NCBI RefSeq assembly: GCF_000331775.1 | Contig: NZ_CAPJ01000451.1 | Coordinates: forward strand, 1-18,226 | Source: Xanthomonas translucens pv. translucens DSM 18974 | Lineage (GTDB): Bacteria; Pseudomonadota; Gammaproteobacteria; Xanthomonadales; Xanthomonadaceae | Length of the DNA: 18,226 nucleotides | Reading direction: 5' to 3' | In this document: positions 6,596 through 14,478 of the stretch, in pieces | Layout: the number at the start of each line of letters is the position of its first letter | How positions within the stretch are numbered: position 1 is the first letter of the stretch | The notes under the pieces: model-generated | Told to the model about the DNA's origin: nothing | The model's input: the letters and a program-made list of their open reading frames with translations, nothing else | The model's database searches: none | Program-made: the position numbers and the translations under genes

Positions 6596-7263
6596 CACTG
6601 GTCCAGATTCCCCTGCTTATAGATCGGCGACTGCATGCGCACGATGGCGTAGCTCTCGATCGGAAGGCGCTTGCTGAAAGCTGGGAGCGTGGACGATTCG
6701 AACGTGTCAGGTTTCAGATATTCCGACTTTCCTCCCAGCACCCAGCCGACGAAAGGAACGACCAAGGGCGCGTCATAGACCACCTTGACCTTGAGGATGT
6801 TGGCGTCCTGGACGTTGACGCCGCTGCTGCCGACCGCGTCGCTGCGATAGGCGAGCGTGTCGTTGGGCAGCGCATAGCGGCCGTCGTACTGGCGCTCCCG
6901 AAAATTGTTCCACGCGGCGCGGGTCGGATTGATGACGGTAATGTGGCCGTGAAGCGTAAGGTCGGCCAACGCCTTGCCGTACGCCAGTTCCAGCGCGGCC
7001 TGCCCGGTATCGTGCGCGTACAGCGGCATCATGCCCTTGGCCAAGCCGTTGCGCATCTGCATGCGATCCACCCCGCTCACCGCGCCGGCACGCGCGGCCA
7101 GCAGCGCGGCGTAATCGAGGGTGGACTTCATCCGGTACAGCAGTATCGCCTGGATAACAGCCAACAACAGGAACAACAGCACCGGCGTGATGATCACCAG
7201 TTCCACCATGGATTGGCCGCGTATCGATGAGCGGCTGCGCGGTGCGCGGACGCGTGCTTTCAT
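6595..7263 (-). CDS. TadE-like pseudopilin (second copy)
   Basis: 222 residues. A basic N-terminus (MKARVRAPRSRSSIRG) leads into QSMVELVIITPVLLFLLLAV. This fits the TadE/pseudopilin cleavage pattern G16|QSMVE with Glu at +5 of the mature protein, followed by one hydrophobic helix of about 23 residues. The periplasmic part has no recognised motif. TadE-like proteins are minor pilin-like subunits processed by the Tad prepilin peptidase in the few systems studied. The ATG at 7263 overlaps the stop of the DUF192 gene as ATGA, and its own stop overlaps the next start as TGATG, so it is locked into the operon. It is shorter than and clearly different from the TadE-like protein at 14475-15293. Confidence 0.85.
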   Translation of the reverse strand: MKARVRAPRSRSSIRGQSMVELVIITPVLLFLLLAVIQAILLYRMKSTLDYAALLAARAGAVSGVDRMQMRNGLAKGMMPLYAHDTGQAALELAYGKALADLTLHGHITVINPTRAAWNNFRERQYDGRYALPNDTLAYRSDAVGSSGVNVQDANILKVKVVYDAPLVVPFVGWVLGGKSEYLKPDTFESSTLPAFSKRLPIESYAIVRMQSPIYKQGNLDQ

Positions 7264-7646
7264 GACCAGGCTCCCGTGTCCGAAGGCGCGAGCGCGGTGG
7301 CGCGCCAGTGCCAGTGTTCGCCGCGTTGCGGTTGCAGGCGGTCCAGCGCACCGCCATGGAACTCGATGGTGGCCGCGGCGCGTCGGCACAGCGCGGCCCG
7401 GTACGGCCTGACGTTCTCGCGCCACTCCAGCACGGCGTCGTCGCGTGTCAGGAATACCAGGTCCAGCGGGTAGACCATGCCGATGGTGTGGACGCTGGCG
7501 CAGGGGCGGATCAGCAAGGCCTCCGATCCGTCCGCGGCCAGCGCCGGGCGCGCCAGCAGCCCGCGCGCGCGCGACCACCAGGTGTCCGCCGCCCACACGC
7601 GCGGGATCGACGTGCCGCCGCTGCGTTCGATGCATCCGCGCTTCAC
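7260..7646 (-). CDS. DUF192 family protein embedded in the Tad operon
   Basis: 128 residues matching the DUF192 pattern: WWSRARGLLARPAL (23-36), EALLIRPCASVHTIGMVYPLDLVFL split over 42-66, then a charged turn and WRENVRPYRA (75-84). The usual 'G-LL-P-C--IHT--M---ID--F' signature is easy to see. The function of DUF192 is unknown. Many members have signal peptides and stand alone or next to secretion or cold-shock genes; this copy has no signal peptide. The start is GTG at 7646, overlapping the TadC stop as GTGA. A strong AGGAGGG (7653-7659) lies 6 nt upstream inside tadC. The following tadE-like ATG overlaps its stop as ATGA, so it belongs to the pilus operon. Confidence 0.88.
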   Translation of the reverse strand: MKRGCIERSGGTSIPRVWAADTWWSRARGLLARPALAADGSEALLIRPCASVHTIGMVYPLDLVFLTRDDAVLEWRENVRPYRAALCRRAAATIEFHGGALDRLQPQRGEHWHWRATALAPSDTGAWS

Positions 7647-8533
7647 AGGATGCCCTCCTGCAGCATCTTCAAGTAGATGAAGTAGCCCAGGAACAGGAAG
7701 ATCAGCGGGAAGAAGAACATGACCAGCGGCAGCATCATCTTCACCGGTGCCTCCAGCGCCAGCTTCTCGGCGCGCAGGAAGCGTTCCTCGCGGCGCTGGT
7801 TGGCTTGCGCGCGCAGCGTATCGCTCAGGTTGGCGCCGACCCTGTCGGCCTGGATCAGCGCGCTGGTGAAGCTGGTGATCTGTGCGATGTCCATGCGTTC
7901 GGCCATGCGCCGCAATGCCTCGGCACGGGGCAGGCCGGCGCGCAGGTCGCGCAGCATGCGCGAGAACTCCTGCGACAGCGCGCCGGCGGGGCCCTTGGCC
8001 ACCGCCTGCTCGATGCCGCCGGTGACGTTCAGGCCGGCCTCGACCGACATGGTGATGAAATCCAGATAGATCGGCAGGTCGCGCACGACGGTCTTGTGCC
8101 GCGCCTTGCGGCGTTCGCCCAGCCACAGGGCCGGGTACAGCCAGCCGAGCAGGCCGCCGAACATCAGGCACATCAGGCCCGAGCCGATGCCCAGATGGCC
8201 GAGCATTCCGGTGCACAGCAGGAAGAAGGCGATCACCACCAGCGCGCTGGCCATGCGCAAGCCGTAAAATTCTTCCGGCGACAGGGTGTAGTCCTGGCCG
8301 GCCGCCTGCAGGTGCCGATGGGTCTGCTCCAGTTGCGCGACCCTCAGGTGCGGGGCGATGCGCCGGGTCAGCACGGTCACCAGCGGCCACATCAACTGCA
8401 TCAGCCGCGGCAGGGGATCGTAATAGGTACGGTCTTCGAGCTCGACTTCGCGGATCACCCCGCGCGTGCCGATGACCACCAGCGCGACGGCACCGGCGGC
8501 CAGAAGCGCGACGAGGGCGAGCATCCAGGTCAT
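7643..8533 (-). CDS. tadC: Tad pilus inner-membrane platform protein TadC
   Basis: 296-residue type II secretion F (GspF)-domain protein. With TadB it forms the inner-membrane platform on which the TadA ATPase acts. There is an N-terminal TM helix (3-23), a pair of helices around 88-130, and the cytoplasmic T2SSF domain (DLPIYLDFITMSVEAGLNVT, then LRAGLPRAEALRRMAERMD and SFTSALIQADRVGANLSDTL). A final TM (LPLVMFFFPLIFLFLGYFIY) lies near the C-terminus. I chose ATG 8533 (MTWMLALVALL) because it overlaps the TadB stop as ATGA; a longer frame adds only nine charged residues. Placement directly after tadB matches the canonical tadABC order. Confidence 0.93.
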   Translation of the reverse strand: MTWMLALVALLAAGAVALVVIGTRGVIREVELEDRTYYDPLPRLMQLMWPLVTVLTRRIAPHLRVAQLEQTHRHLQAAGQDYTLSPEEFYGLRMASALVVIAFFLLCTGMLGHLGIGSGLMCLMFGGLLGWLYPALWLGERRKARHKTVVRDLPIYLDFITMSVEAGLNVTGGIEQAVAKGPAGALSQEFSRMLRDLRAGLPRAEALRRMAERMDIAQITSFTSALIQADRVGANLSDTLRAQANQRREERFLRAEKLALEAPVKMMLPLVMFFFPLIFLFLGYFIYLKMLQEGIL

Positions 8534-9378
8534 ACGTCGATCGTCATGATCTTCTTGCACAGGCGGTAGCCCAGGTATTCCATGACCAGGCAGAGGGTGA
8601 TCACCACCCAGCCGTGCCAGCTGTGGAACATGGGCTGCATGGTTTCGCTGTACATCAGGCTGAGATAGCCGATCAGGAACACCGGCAGCATCGCCATCAC
8701 GATGCCTTGCAGGCGGCCCTGCGCGGTCAGCGACTTGACCTTCTTCTCCATGGTCAGGCGCCGGCGCAGCGTCTCAGCCAGTGTCGCCAGGGTTTCGGCC
8801 AGGTTGCCGCCGACCTCGCGCGAGATGTTGACCGCCGAGACGAACAGCTCGGCATCGGTGATGGGGACGCGTTTGCTGAAATTCTCCATCGCCTCTTCGG
8901 CGCGAATGCCCATGTGCTGTTCGCGCAGCACCAGCGCCAGTTCCTGCGCCAGCGGCGGCTGCCCGTCTTGGACCAGTATCTCCATCGCCGGCGCGAAGCC
9001 GACGCCGGCGCGCAGGCTGCTGGACAGCATCTGCAGCGCGTCGGGAAGCTGCTCCTGGATCTGCTCCAGCCTGCGCTTGCGCAGGAACGCGTAGATCTTG
9101 CGTGGCGTGAAGATCAGGAAGATGCCGATCAGCACCGCGATGATCAGGCTGCCGGTCAGCATCCAGATGATCAGCGGAACGAGCACCATCACCACCGCGC
9201 TGATCATGTAGACCTGCGCGGGATCCAGGAACAAAAACATGTCCGTCAGGTTCATACGCGCCTGGTCCATGAAGCTTTCGCGGTAGCGCTTCAGGAACCG
9301 CTCGCCGGAGCGCGCGATCAGCACGAACGCCATCACGGTCCCGGCGAACACCAGCAGGGCGATCAGCCAAAGTGCCAT
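8530..9378 (-). CDS. tadB: Tad pilus inner-membrane platform protein TadB
   Basis: 282-residue GspF-domain membrane protein, the partner of TadC. It has an N-terminal TM (2-22), two adjacent hydrophobic segments (about 52-92), and a T2SSF domain with LPDALQMLSSSLRAGVGFAP and NISREVGGNLAETLATLAET. Two further TMs are near 225-245 and 250-270. The domain signature SLRAG...E.G.GG.L.E.L is intact. The ATG at 9378 overlaps the TadA stop as TGATG, and its own stop overlaps tadC, so tadA-tadB-tadC are translationally coupled. Length is typical. Confidence 0.93.
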   Translation of the reverse strand: MALWLIALLVFAGTVMAFVLIARSGERFLKRYRESFMDQARMNLTDMFLFLDPAQVYMISAVVMVLVPLIIWMLTGSLIIAVLIGIFLIFTPRKIYAFLRKRRLEQIQEQLPDALQMLSSSLRAGVGFAPAMEILVQDGQPPLAQELALVLREQHMGIRAEEAMENFSKRVPITDAELFVSAVNISREVGGNLAETLATLAETLRRRLTMEKKVKSLTAQGRLQGIVMAMLPVFLIGYLSLMYSETMQPMFHSWHGWVVITLCLVMEYLGYRLCKKIMTIDV

Positions 9379-11102
9379 CAGCGCGCGCTTCCCTGGTTGC
9401 GGAAGATGCCCAGGTCCACCGACACGCCGCGTTCGGCGAGCTCTTCGTAGAACTCGGGCACCGCGCCGGTCGCGACGAAGTTGCCGGCGACCTTGCCGTC
9501 CGGGCCGTGGTAGGTGGTGGGTTTGAACAGGAACAGATCCTGCATCTGGATGGTGCCGCTTTCAATGCCGGTGATTTCGGTGATGTGGCTGACCTTGCGC
9601 GAGCCGCAGGGATAGCGGCGCTGGTGCACGATGAGGTTGACCGCCGAGGCGATCTGTTCGCGCACGACCGCCATGGGCAGTTCCATGCCGGCCATCATCA
9701 CCATCACCTCCAGGCGCGACAGCGTCTCGCGCGGGTTGTTGGCGTGCGCGGTGGTCAGCGAGCCTTCGTGGCCGGTGTTCATCGCCTGCAGCATGTCCAG
9801 ACATTCGCCGCCGCGGCACTCGCCGACCACGATGCGGTCGGGGCGCATGCGCAGCGCGTTCTTGACCAGGTCGCGGATGGTGATCTGACCCTTGCCCTCC
9901 ATGTTGGCGGGACGCGCCTCCAGCGCCACCAGATTGGGCTGCACCAGCTTGAGTTCGGCCGCATCCTCGATGGTCACCACGCGGTCGCTATCGGGGATGA
10001 AGTTCGACAGGATGTTCAGCAGCGTGGTCTTGCCCGAGCCGGTACCGCCGGACACCACGACGTTGCGGCGCTCGCGCACCGCCATGATCAGGAAATCCAG
10101 CATCGCCTGGTTCAGCGAGCCGTACTTCAGCAGGTCCTCGCCCATCAACCGGCGCGTGGCGAACTTTCGGATGCTGATGCTCGGCCCGCGCAGGGCGACG
10201 GGCGGGATTACCGCATTCACGCGCGATCCGTCCTTGAGGCGCGCATCGACCAACGGCGAGCTTTCGTCGATGCGCCGCCCCAAGGGGGTAACGATCCGCT
10301 CGATCGCGGCCAGACAGGCGCGTTCGTTGGAGAACACCACGTCCGATTTCTGGATGCGCCCGGCACGCTCAATGAAGATGTCGTCGTGGGCATTGACCAT
10401 GATTTCGGTGACGGTCGGGTCGTCGATCAGATCTTCCAGCGGCCCCAGTCCGATCGCCTCGTCCAGCACCTGCTTGGCCAGCCGGCGCGGGTTGATGTCG
10501 GCGGGCAGATCGCTGAACTCACGCTTGAGGATGTCGTCGATCAGGTTGATCGTGCTGTCGCGCAGCGCGCTGTCGCCCATGCTGCGCACATCCATACGCC
10601 GCAGATCCATCTGCTGCACCAGCGCCATGTGCAGTTTGGTTCTCCAGGTCGCGATGTCCGACGGCGGCGGGCCTGCCACGACCATGTCGGTCGCCGCAGG
10701 CACGGCAGGCGCAGCGGCAGAGGTGGCCTCGGTCGTCGATGCCGCCGCCTCCGCGGCCCTGGCCGCGCTACCGTCGTTGGCGGCCGGCGTCTGCCTGGCG
10801 ATGCGCGCCTCGTCACCGCTGACCTTGAGCATGTACTGGCCGATGCGGATCTCGTCGCTGCCGTCGATCGGGCCCTGCTTGGCCAGCACCACCTTGCCGT
10901 TGAGCGTGATCGGCTCGCGCCCGCCCAGCGGCAGGATGAACACGCCTTCCTCCTCGCGCAGCAATGTGGCGTGTTTGCCGGCAATGTTCCAGCCCTGCAG
11001 CATGACCAGATTGGCATCGGCGCGGCCGATGCCGCACTCGCGGTGCATGCATTTGACCTGTCGCGTATCGCCTCCTGGGGTAGTGATCAGCACTGTGAAC
11101 AT
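9378..11102 (-). CDS. tadA: TadA/CpaF secretion ATPase with N-terminal FHA domain
   Basis: 574 residues, longer than a typical TadA/CpaF (about 430-480). Residues 1-95 look like a forkhead-associated domain: GIGRADANLVML (24-35), NIAGKHATL (39-47) and TLNGK (66-70). An Ala/Thr/Pro linker (about 105-150) follows. The ATPase core then carries Walker A GGTGSGKT (352-359), the Asp box VVTIEDAAEL (375-384), Walker B RIVVGE (423-428) and the His box GHEGSLTTAHAN (444-455). The motif LDEAIGLGPLEDLIDDPTVT (213-232) is the usual CpaF N-terminal signature. The hexameric ATPase drives Flp fibre assembly at the inner membrane. Odd: the FHA loop has AGKH where SxxH is expected. The start is ATG 11102 with only a weak AAAGG upstream, 32 bp after the secretin gene. 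Confidence 0.95.
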   Translation of the reverse strand: MFTVLITTPGGDTRQVKCMHRECGIGRADANLVMLQGWNIAGKHATLLREEEGVFILPLGGREPITLNGKVVLAKQGPIDGSDEIRIGQYMLKVSGDEARIARQTPAANDGSAARAAEAAASTTEATSAAAPAVPAATDMVVAGPPPSDIATWRTKLHMALVQQMDLRRMDVRSMGDSALRDSTINLIDDILKREFSDLPADINPRRLAKQVLDEAIGLGPLEDLIDDPTVTEIMVNAHDDIFIERAGRIQKSDVVFSNERACLAAIERIVTPLGRRIDESSPLVDARLKDGSRVNAVIPPVALRGPSISIRKFATRRLMGEDLLKYGSLNQAMLDFLIMAVRERRNVVVSGGTGSGKTTLLNILSNFIPDSDRVVTIEDAAELKLVQPNLVALEARPANMEGKGQITIRDLVKNALRMRPDRIVVGECRGGECLDMLQAMNTGHEGSLTTAHANNPRETLSRLEVMVMMAGMELPMAVVREQIASAVNLIVHQRRYPCGSRKVSHITEITGIESGTIQMQDLFLFKPTTYHGPDGKVAGNFVATGAVPEFYEELAERGVSVDLGIFRNQGSAR

Positions 11103-11134
11103 GATGACGGTGGACCTTTCGCGCTGCGTGGGAA

Positions 11135-12718
11135 TTACTTGATCAACTTGTCTTGTCTGGGGTTGATGTCGTCCTGCAACGCCTTCTCGATCGCGTCGCC
11201 ACGCCGCAGATCCTGCAGGTTCTCCGGCGAGGTCGGGCTGACAATGCGCGGGGTCACGAAAACCACCAGTTCGGTCTTGTTGCCACGGAAGCCGTCGGAG
11301 CGGAACAGCTTGCCCAGGATCGGGATGTCGCCCAGCAGCGGCATCTTGTCCACGGCCTTGGATGCCTCCCGATCGAGCAGACCGGAGATGACGATGGTCT
11401 GGCCGGCATTGACGTTCAGTTCGGTCTCGACGCGCCGGGTCAGAAAGCCGGGCACGCCCTGCACCGACACCGACGGATCGATCCTGCTGACTTCCGCCAT
11501 GATCGAGGTGTTGACCTGATTGGAGGAATTGACCGTCGGGTTGATGTTGAGACGGATGCCGTATTCCTTGTATTCGATCTGGGTCTGCCCAAGCACCGAA
11601 GGCACCACGATCGGAACTTCGCCGCCGACCAGGAAGGTCGCATTGCTGCCGCTCTTGGCGCTCAGCTTGGGCTGTGCCAGTACCCAGGCCTTGCCGCGGC
11701 TCATCAGCAGGTTGATCTTCGAGGCGATCGTTGTGGCGATGCCGAAGTAGCCCTGCGGCCCGGGCAGCTTGGTGGGCAACCGATCCTTGATGTCCTGAAA
11801 GGTCTGGTTGTCCTGCGGCAGCACGCGGAAGTAATTGTTCGTGGTCACGTCGCGGATCAGGCCGCCGATCGGACCATCGATGGTGCTGTCCCAGCGGATG
11901 CCCAGATCCTCCACGGCGTTCTTGTTGAACTCCATGATCGACACGTCCATCTGCACCATCGGCCGCATGCCCACCGGGTCGGCCCCGGCGAAGTTCAACA
12001 CCTGCGGATAGATCTTCTGCAAGGCCTGGATCTTCGCCGTTGTAGCGGCATCGATGTCGTTGCCGGAGATCACCACATTGGCGCCGATGGCCCGCACGGT
12101 AACGCCCGGCGTATTGCCCAGCAGTTCACGCACGGTGTCCGCAGCACCCTCGGACTTGCTGCCGCTCACCGTCACGTTGACGTCGCGCTGGCTGCCATCG
12201 GACATCCACAAGTGCACGTTGGTGTCGCCGGGCTTGGTGCCGATCATGACCAACTCGGACTTGCCGACCGAGAAGACGCTCAGGACCTCGCCGTCGCCTA
12301 CCGCGATACGGCGCAGTGCACCAGGCACGCGCCGCACCACTGCCTCGCCGGCATAGATGCTTTGCGACGGCTGGATGAGCGGCGCGATCGAGGGCTTCCT
12401 GTCGCCGGCCAGGGCGACGCCGCCGCCCGCCGTCGAGCCGCTGTTGCCCAGTTCCTGGATCGGCGATTCGGCCGCCTGCTTGAGCTGGTCTACCTGGCGG
12501 CCTTGCGCCATCAGCTGCGCCTGCTCTGCCGACGGGATTTCCGTCGTCTGGCCGGCCGCTGCTGCGGTGCTCTGCCCGGCGGGCCGTGTCGCCGCCGCGG
12601 ACGTTGCGGCCTGTTGGGCCGATGCGTTCCATCCGCCGATGACCGCCAGCAGCAAGCCGGCCAACCATGGCGCCGATGTCCCGGCCTTGCTCCTGCGACG
12701 GCGTGTTGCTTGCGTCAT
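11135..12718 (-). CDS. rcpA: Outer-membrane secretin of the Tad pilus (RcpA/CpaC)
   Basis: 527 residues. The signal peptide is about 1-34 (hydrophobic WLAGLLLAVIGGW, cleavage near ASA|QQ). A Gln/Ala-rich linker precedes the pilus-formation N-terminal domain (about 109-186, IQPSQSIYAGEAVVRRV and VGKSELVMIGTKPGDTNVHL). Then comes a BON-like segment (193-243) and the secretin domain (253-495) with LAQPKLSAKSGSNATFLVGG, EYKEYGIRLNINP and the secretin signature VDKMPLLGDIPILGKLFRS (456-474), ending ELVVFVTPRIV. It forms the gated outer-membrane channel for the pilus. The ATG at 12718 lies 2 bp after the RcpC stop with GGAAAGGG upstream. No separate RcpB/CpaD pilotin gene follows. Confidence 0.95.
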   Translation of the reverse strand: MTQATRRRRSKAGTSAPWLAGLLLAVIGGWNASAQQAATSAAATRPAGQSTAAAAGQTTEIPSAEQAQLMAQGRQVDQLKQAAESPIQELGNSGSTAGGGVALAGDRKPSIAPLIQPSQSIYAGEAVVRRVPGALRRIAVGDGEVLSVFSVGKSELVMIGTKPGDTNVHLWMSDGSQRDVNVTVSGSKSEGAADTVRELLGNTPGVTVRAIGANVVISGNDIDAATTAKIQALQKIYPQVLNFAGADPVGMRPMVQMDVSIMEFNKNAVEDLGIRWDSTIDGPIGGLIRDVTTNNYFRVLPQDNQTFQDIKDRLPTKLPGPQGYFGIATTIASKINLLMSRGKAWVLAQPKLSAKSGSNATFLVGGEVPIVVPSVLGQTQIEYKEYGIRLNINPTVNSSNQVNTSIMAEVSRIDPSVSVQGVPGFLTRRVETELNVNAGQTIVISGLLDREASKAVDKMPLLGDIPILGKLFRSDGFRGNKTELVVFVTPRIVSPTSPENLQDLRRGDAIEKALQDDINPRQDKLIK

Positions 12719-12720
12719 GC

Positions 12721-13554
12721 TTAACCCTTTCCGCCAATGATGAACTCAACGCGGCTGCTTCCGCTGCCTGTGTTTGCCGGATCGCCCGATCCCAGCAATC
12801 GCAACAACTGACTTTCGCTCATGCCTGCCGCTGCACCGGGCGAGGTGTCCTGGACTTCGCGCAACAGCACTCTCACCGCACCCACCTTGGAGGCGACGGC
12901 CAACTGCTTGGCCTGGTACTGATCCAGCTCCAGGGTGACGCTGGAGAAGCCGGTGGACGTGTTGGATTCCTCGCCTTCCTTCGGCGTCGGCGCTTCGCCG
13001 ATGCGGCTGCCGGCCGCCAGTACCTTGATCTTCTGCAGCAGCGGGAACACCTGCGCACCGGTTCCCGCCCCGCCGCTGTCGCCGGTGGTGGCGTCCTTGA
13101 CGAAGAAGAGGTCGATGAGGTCGCCCGGCGCGATCATGCCCGAGATCGAATTGTTCTCGTCCACGCTCATCGTGTAGGCGACCTTGCCCTTGGGGATCAG
13201 CCGCGAGAACTGGTCGTACAACGGAACCAGGGCGCTGGCGCTCAAGGGCGCACCACCACGCGCCGGCGCGCGCAGCATCCTGCCTTCGAACTGTGCGTGG
13301 TTGTCAGGTGTCACTGCATCCGCAGGCGCGAACTCGGCTGGGATCGTACGCAAGGCCAGATCGCCGCCCTGCAGGATCGCCCCCTGCGGCAGATCGTTCA
13401 CCGGCACCGCAACGTCGACCATCGGCCGATTGTCCTGGGTGCGTTCGGCCACGGTGGTGCGGATGTAGCTGACCGCGATGAAGGCGGCCAGGCCGGCCAT
13501 GACCACCGCGATCAGGATGAAAAGGACGTTCTTGCTGAGTTTGGGTTTCTGCAT
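12721..13554 (-). CDS. rcpC: Tad pilus assembly protein RcpC/CpaB
   Basis: 277 residues. A short cytoplasmic N-terminus (MQKPKLSKN) leads into one TM helix (about 9-30). A SAF domain follows (about 46-110: VDVAVPVNDLPQGAILQGGD, then FEGRMLRAPARGGAPLSASAL), the SAF/beta-clip module typical of CpaB/RcpC and FlgA. The C-terminal RcpC domain includes VDENNSISGMIAPGDLIDLF, TLELDQYQAKQLAVASKVG and VRVLLRE. In other Tad systems it supports the secretin and pilin modification or stability. The ATG at 13554 has no strong Shine-Dalgarno. It lies 40 bp after the Flp pilin 2 gene and precedes the secretin, the canonical rcpC-rcpA order. Confidence 0.93.
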   Translation of the reverse strand: MQKPKLSKNVLFILIAVVMAGLAAFIAVSYIRTTVAERTQDNRPMVDVAVPVNDLPQGAILQGGDLALRTIPAEFAPADAVTPDNHAQFEGRMLRAPARGGAPLSASALVPLYDQFSRLIPKGKVAYTMSVDENNSISGMIAPGDLIDLFFVKDATTGDSGGAGTGAQVFPLLQKIKVLAAGSRIGEAPTPKEGEESNTSTGFSSVTLELDQYQAKQLAVASKVGAVRVLLREVQDTSPGAAAGMSESQLLRLLGSGDPANTGSGSSRVEFIIGGKG

Positions 13555-13594
13555 GAAGAGGCGCCGTCGGGTGGGTCATCGCGAGGGAAGGGGA

Positions 13595-13789
13595 TCAACC
13601 CACCGGCACGTCGGACGCCGAGATGGCGTAGACGAAGGCGGCATAGAGATCTTTCAGGGCTGTCACCAGTTCGGTGATCACATCGGGCTTGGCGATCAGC
13701 ACGATCGCCAGGGCCACGACCACCACGGTGTATTCGATCGTGGACTGGCCGCGTTGCAGATGTCGGCCAGGCACGGCGAGCGCGTTCAT
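13595..13789 (-). CDS. flp: Flp-type pilin 2 (short Flp/Fap pilin)
   Basis: 64-residue prepilin. MNALAVPGRHLQRG is followed by QSTIEYTVVVVALAIVLIAK. This fits the Flp cleavage motif G14|QSTIEY with Glu+5 and Tyr+6, then one hydrophobic helix. The mature product would be 50 residues, the usual size of Flp1-type pilins, ending SASDVPVG. The start is ATG 13789, which overlaps the upstream gene's stop as ATGA. The longer frame would place 37 residues of unrelated sequence before the prepilin leader. It differs strongly from Flp pilin 1 at 17782-18057, and its position directly before rcpC-rcpA-tadA is the classical flp position. It could be the major or a minor pilin. Confidence 0.88.
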   Translation of the reverse strand: MNALAVPGRHLQRGQSTIEYTVVVVALAIVLIAKPDVITELVTALKDLYAAFVYAISASDVPVG

Positions 13790-14478
13790 TCGACCACCGC
13801 CACGATCACGGTGCCGGTCTGCCCTCGGCTCGCGGTGACCGTCACGCGATCGTCCTGCCGGGTGAAACGGGAAACGCAATGCGGGCTGCTCGCCGTACAC
13901 GCCGACGAAGAGCCGTCGCGGGCATAGCCCTGCGCCGCGAAGTGCCGCGCGTAGTACTGTTGGTTCTGCAGCGGGGTATAGCGGTTGAGCATGCTCAGTG
14001 TCCTGACGTGACGCGGCGTATCCATGTAGACGATGTCCTCGGCGACCTGCGTGTCAGGTAGGCGCCCGAAGCCTTTGCCGACCTCGTCGGCGGGAAGATC
14101 CTTCTTCGGAATTTCCATCACCCCGATCTGGCCCTGCGTGCGATTGGCGTCGCCGCTCAGTTCCACCGTGATGTAATAGCCGCTCTTGGTCATGTGGCCG
14201 AGCACGGTCTTGCTGCCGGCCGGCGTCGCCACGACCAGATCGCCCCATTCCTTTCGATAGAACTGCTCGACCTGCCGCGGCGACTGGGCGACGCTGAAAC
14301 GGCTGGCGCGCATCGCGATACCGTTGTAGAGCATGTGATCGGACACGACCTCCCCCGAGGCCGCGTCCGGGACCGGGACGTCGGGCCAGTCCACGGCGCG
14401 CACCGGCTGCGCCGCCAGACCGGACAGCAGCGCGCCCAGCGCGCTCGCGCGCATGCGATGGCAGACCCGCGCGCTCAT
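13786..14478 (-). CDS. Exported protein of unknown function with apparent internal duplication
   Basis: 230 residues with a signal peptide (cleavage near 28, PVRA|VD) and no later membrane helix, so periplasmic or surface. Two halves look like copies of one alpha/beta module. Residues about 41-123 contain QVEQFYRKEW then GYYITVELSGDANRTQGQIG; residues about 144-230 contain QNQQYYARHF then DRVTVTASRGQTGTVIVAVV. Each has a helix with an aromatic pair and a closing pair of strands. Cys194 and Cys201 may form a disulfide in the second copy. I do not recognise the family. The start at 14478 overlaps the tadE-like stop as ATGA, with a second ATG eight codons in. Lying between a TadE-like and a Flp pilin gene, it may act in pilin folding, periplasmic transit or assembly (inference). 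Confidence 0.8.
   Translation of the reverse strand: MSARVCHRMRASALGALLSGLAAQPVRAVDWPDVPVPDAASGEVVSDHMLYNGIAMRASRFSVAQSPRQVEQFYRKEWGDLVVATPAGSKTVLGHMTKSGYYITVELSGDANRTQGQIGVMEIPKKDLPADEVGKGFGRLPDTQVAEDIVYMDTPRHVRTLSMLNRYTPLQNQQYYARHFAAQGYARDGSSSACTASSPHCVSRFTRQDDRVTVTASRGQTGTVIVAVVE

Noticed and set aside
9372..11519. Plus-strand open frame of 715 codons antisense to the tadA and secretin genes
   Set aside because: It is a shadow of the G/C third-position bias of real minus-strand genes: His/Gln/Arg/Ala-rich, no domain, and fully overlapped by well-supported genes.
11153..12724. Plus-strand open frame of 523 codons antisense to the secretin gene
   Set aside because: Same shadow effect; composition is His/Asp/Arg-rich without motifs, and the minus strand encodes an unmistakable secretin.
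13790..13900. Longer start for Flp pilin 2
   Set aside because: It would add 37 residues before the prepilin leader and lie inside the upstream gene; the ATGA-coupled ATG at 13789 gives a normal Flp leader.
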